From positions 1 to 5,846 of the forward strand of contig JAQVDG010000149.1 in NCBI GenBank assembly GCA_028698395.1: DNA of 5,846 nucleotides, in the 5' to 3' direction. This document shows, one piece after another, positions 4,698 to 5,846 of the stretch; the stretch's first letter is position 1, and each line of letters opens with the position of its first letter. The position numbers and the translations under genes are program-made. The notes below the pieces were generated by a model. It saw nothing but the letters and a program-made list of their open reading frames with translations, was not told the DNA's origin and made no database searches. This stretch comes from Weeksellaceae bacterium (GTDB lineage Bacteria; Bacteroidota; Bacteroidia; Flavobacteriales; Weeksellaceae).

Positions 4698-5481
4698 GAC
4701 GTGCAGGGATAGGCGTTTTGCCTTTATTGATTCGTCTGTGCAAATTTTTTGCAGGTATTTGAGTTTGTAGTGTAATGTTCCTTTTTTGCTTACAAACAGG
4801 CGGTTGTGTTTTAATTTAAGGCTGTGGCGGTAGTTATAAACGTAATCCTGCAACTCTTTGTAAACGCCTGCGCTCATCGGTATTATGCGGTCTTTGTAGT
4901 TTTTTCCCTGTTCCACAAAAACGTTTTTTATCAAAATCAATGTCTTGGATTTTTAGTTTATAGCCTTCCGAGAGGCGCAAACCGCAAGCGTAATAAAGGT
5001 CAAAAATCAATCTTAATTCATATTGTTTTACCTGCCGTTCTGCAAACAGAAAGCGGGTATAAGTATTCGGTATAGTGTTGTATAACGTTTTTATTTCTTC
5101 CTGTGTAAGCACTTCGATTTTGTTTATCCGTTCCTACTCGTCCATTTTCATACGGTAATTGGCAGGAACAGGCGCATTTGATACACCGTATTGGTGCAAG
5201 AACTCCAAAAGTTTATCATTAGCCAAAAAGTTATGATTGAGGTGCGAGGCACTTAATAAACGCCCTTTGATTTTCTTGTTTTGGCGGGTTTCTAAATAGG
5301 CGTGGTATTCGGTTATATGCCTGTTGGTTAATAGATTTATGCTTTGTATCTGTCTGCTTTCAAGCCATTCAAAAAAATCATACAGGCGAAACTTGTAATC
5401 GTATACCATTCCGTCAGAGAAGCCGAGCGTTTCAAGCCAAGTAACATATTCGGCGATTATTGCTTTGTAACTAACATTCAT
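4698..5481 (-). pseudogene. Tyrosine recombinase/integrase, broken and truncated by the insertion sequence
   Basis: The SAM-like N-terminal DNA-binding domain is intact (residues 1-115, MNVSYKAIIAEYVTWLETLG to ANYRMKMDE). An amber TAG at 5134-5136 follows, and the same frame continues ERINKIEVLTQEEIKTLY into the catalytic domain. Catalytic Arg I is in YACGLRLSEGYKL, near residue 169. An extra base in a run of six A (4924-4929) then shifts the frame; reading resumes as NVFVEQGKNYKDRIIPMSAG, which holds the beta-hairpin Lys. The protein stops matching at KAKRLSLH (His codon 4701-4703), exactly where HTLRHS of the HxxR box should follow. The final codons down to 4668 are supplied by the insertion sequence end. 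The second Arg, the later His and the catalytic Tyr are therefore lost, and the gene cannot work. It starts in a TAATG overlap with the gene upstream, so the two recombinases were co-translated. Confidence 0.85.
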
Positions 5482-5846
5482 TAAAAAGGGTGTAACTTGT
5501 TTATATCGTCTATTAAATTGTCTAAATTATTGGCTACATACTTTTCTGTGGTGCTTATTGCGCTGTGTCCCGCCAAGTATTGAGCCTTACGCAAGCCTTG
5601 TGTTTTTATCCAAAAGGTAATTACAGAGGCTCGTTTTTGCGTGAAGTTTCTAAATTGCTTATCAATGGTTTTTATCTGCGCCGAGAGCGGAGTAAAAATG
5701 TTTCTGTTCATATCGTTTTTTGTTTTCTTGTAACTGATTGCAGGTAACGGAAAAAATAGTTTTTTGCCCTCTTTTTCTTTGATATTTAACGACTTATACA
5801 CTTGTTCGTATCTGTTTTTCGGGCTTGTTTTGGGCGTTTACTGTTT
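5481..5846 (-). pseudogene. Partner tyrosine recombinase, C-terminal catalytic part, with in-frame stop
   Basis: This is the C-terminal part of a second tyrosine recombinase that enters from the right edge. Motifs in order are: RYEQVYKSLN; KLFFPLPAISYKKTKNDMNR; FTQKRASVITFWIKTQGLRK, where the second catalytic Arg is in RAS and Thr occupies the place of the His in HxxR; YLAGHSAISTTEKY, with catalytic His and nucleophile Tyr; and an ending NLIDDINKLHPF. In-frame TAA at 5838-5840 separates the first two visible codons from the rest, so the full-length protein is interrupted unless the window edge hides a different start. A GTG at 5801 is the only start-like codon soon after. The stop codon overlaps the next recombinase start by one base. 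Such tandem recombinases are usual for integrated elements in Bacteroidota. The broken state is fairly likely but rests on one stop near the edge. Confidence 0.7.

Noticed and set aside
1..5846. CRISPR arrays, tRNA or rRNA genes
   Set aside because: No regularly spaced repeats and no recognisable tRNA or rRNA sequence were seen on either strand.

Overview
The window is AT-rich DNA that most probably comes from a member of the Bacteroidota. The evidence is the type of HlyD secretion protein, the double-glycine leader peptides with no Shine-Dalgarno sequence but A-rich leaders, and the paired tyrosine recombinases. All convincing genes lie on the minus strand, so the biological order runs from high to low coordinates.

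Left part (1-1860), a compact peptide-export locus. In transcription order it contains: a short winged-helix regulator (1789-1442); two small secreted-peptide precursors with textbook double-glycine leaders and glycine-ladder (GxxxG) cores (1380-1183 and 1157-945); a strong hairpin terminator (918-864); a CPBP-family membrane protein (850-368); and the N-terminus of a HlyD-type membrane fusion protein (351 to the window edge). This layout fits a two-peptide (class IIb-like) bacteriocin system. HlyD, with a C39-peptidase ABC transporter expected beyond the edge, would cleave and export the peptides, and the CPBP protein is a candidate immunity factor. An unexpected feature is the C-terminus of the regulator, which itself reads like a double-glycine leader followed by a 24-residue tail. 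A 10-base element (ACTAAAAAAG) lies just before three ATGs: the regulator start, the internal ATG of that leader-like segment, and the first peptide gene.

Middle (1860-3051), decayed DNA. One weak 65-codon ORF is followed by a multiply broken gene of unknown function (2945-2123), with two in-frame stops and two frameshifts. Next to it is a stub resembling the N-terminus of an HNH endonuclease (2991-2920).

Right part (3052-5846), mobile DNA. An IS1182-like insertion sequence (3052-4697) is bounded by imperfect 19-bp inverted repeats (15/19). It carries a transposase that is open throughout but appears to lack an internal block just before its first catalytic Asp. Its right end cuts off a tyrosine recombinase gene (5481-4698) immediately after the His that opens the HxLRH catalytic box. 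That gene also has an amber stop and a homopolymer frameshift. Upstream and overlapping it by one base (TAATG) is the C-terminal part of a second, partner recombinase (5846-5481), which also has an in-frame stop near the window edge. The right half is therefore a degraded integration module beside a peptide locus that looks intact as far as it is visible.
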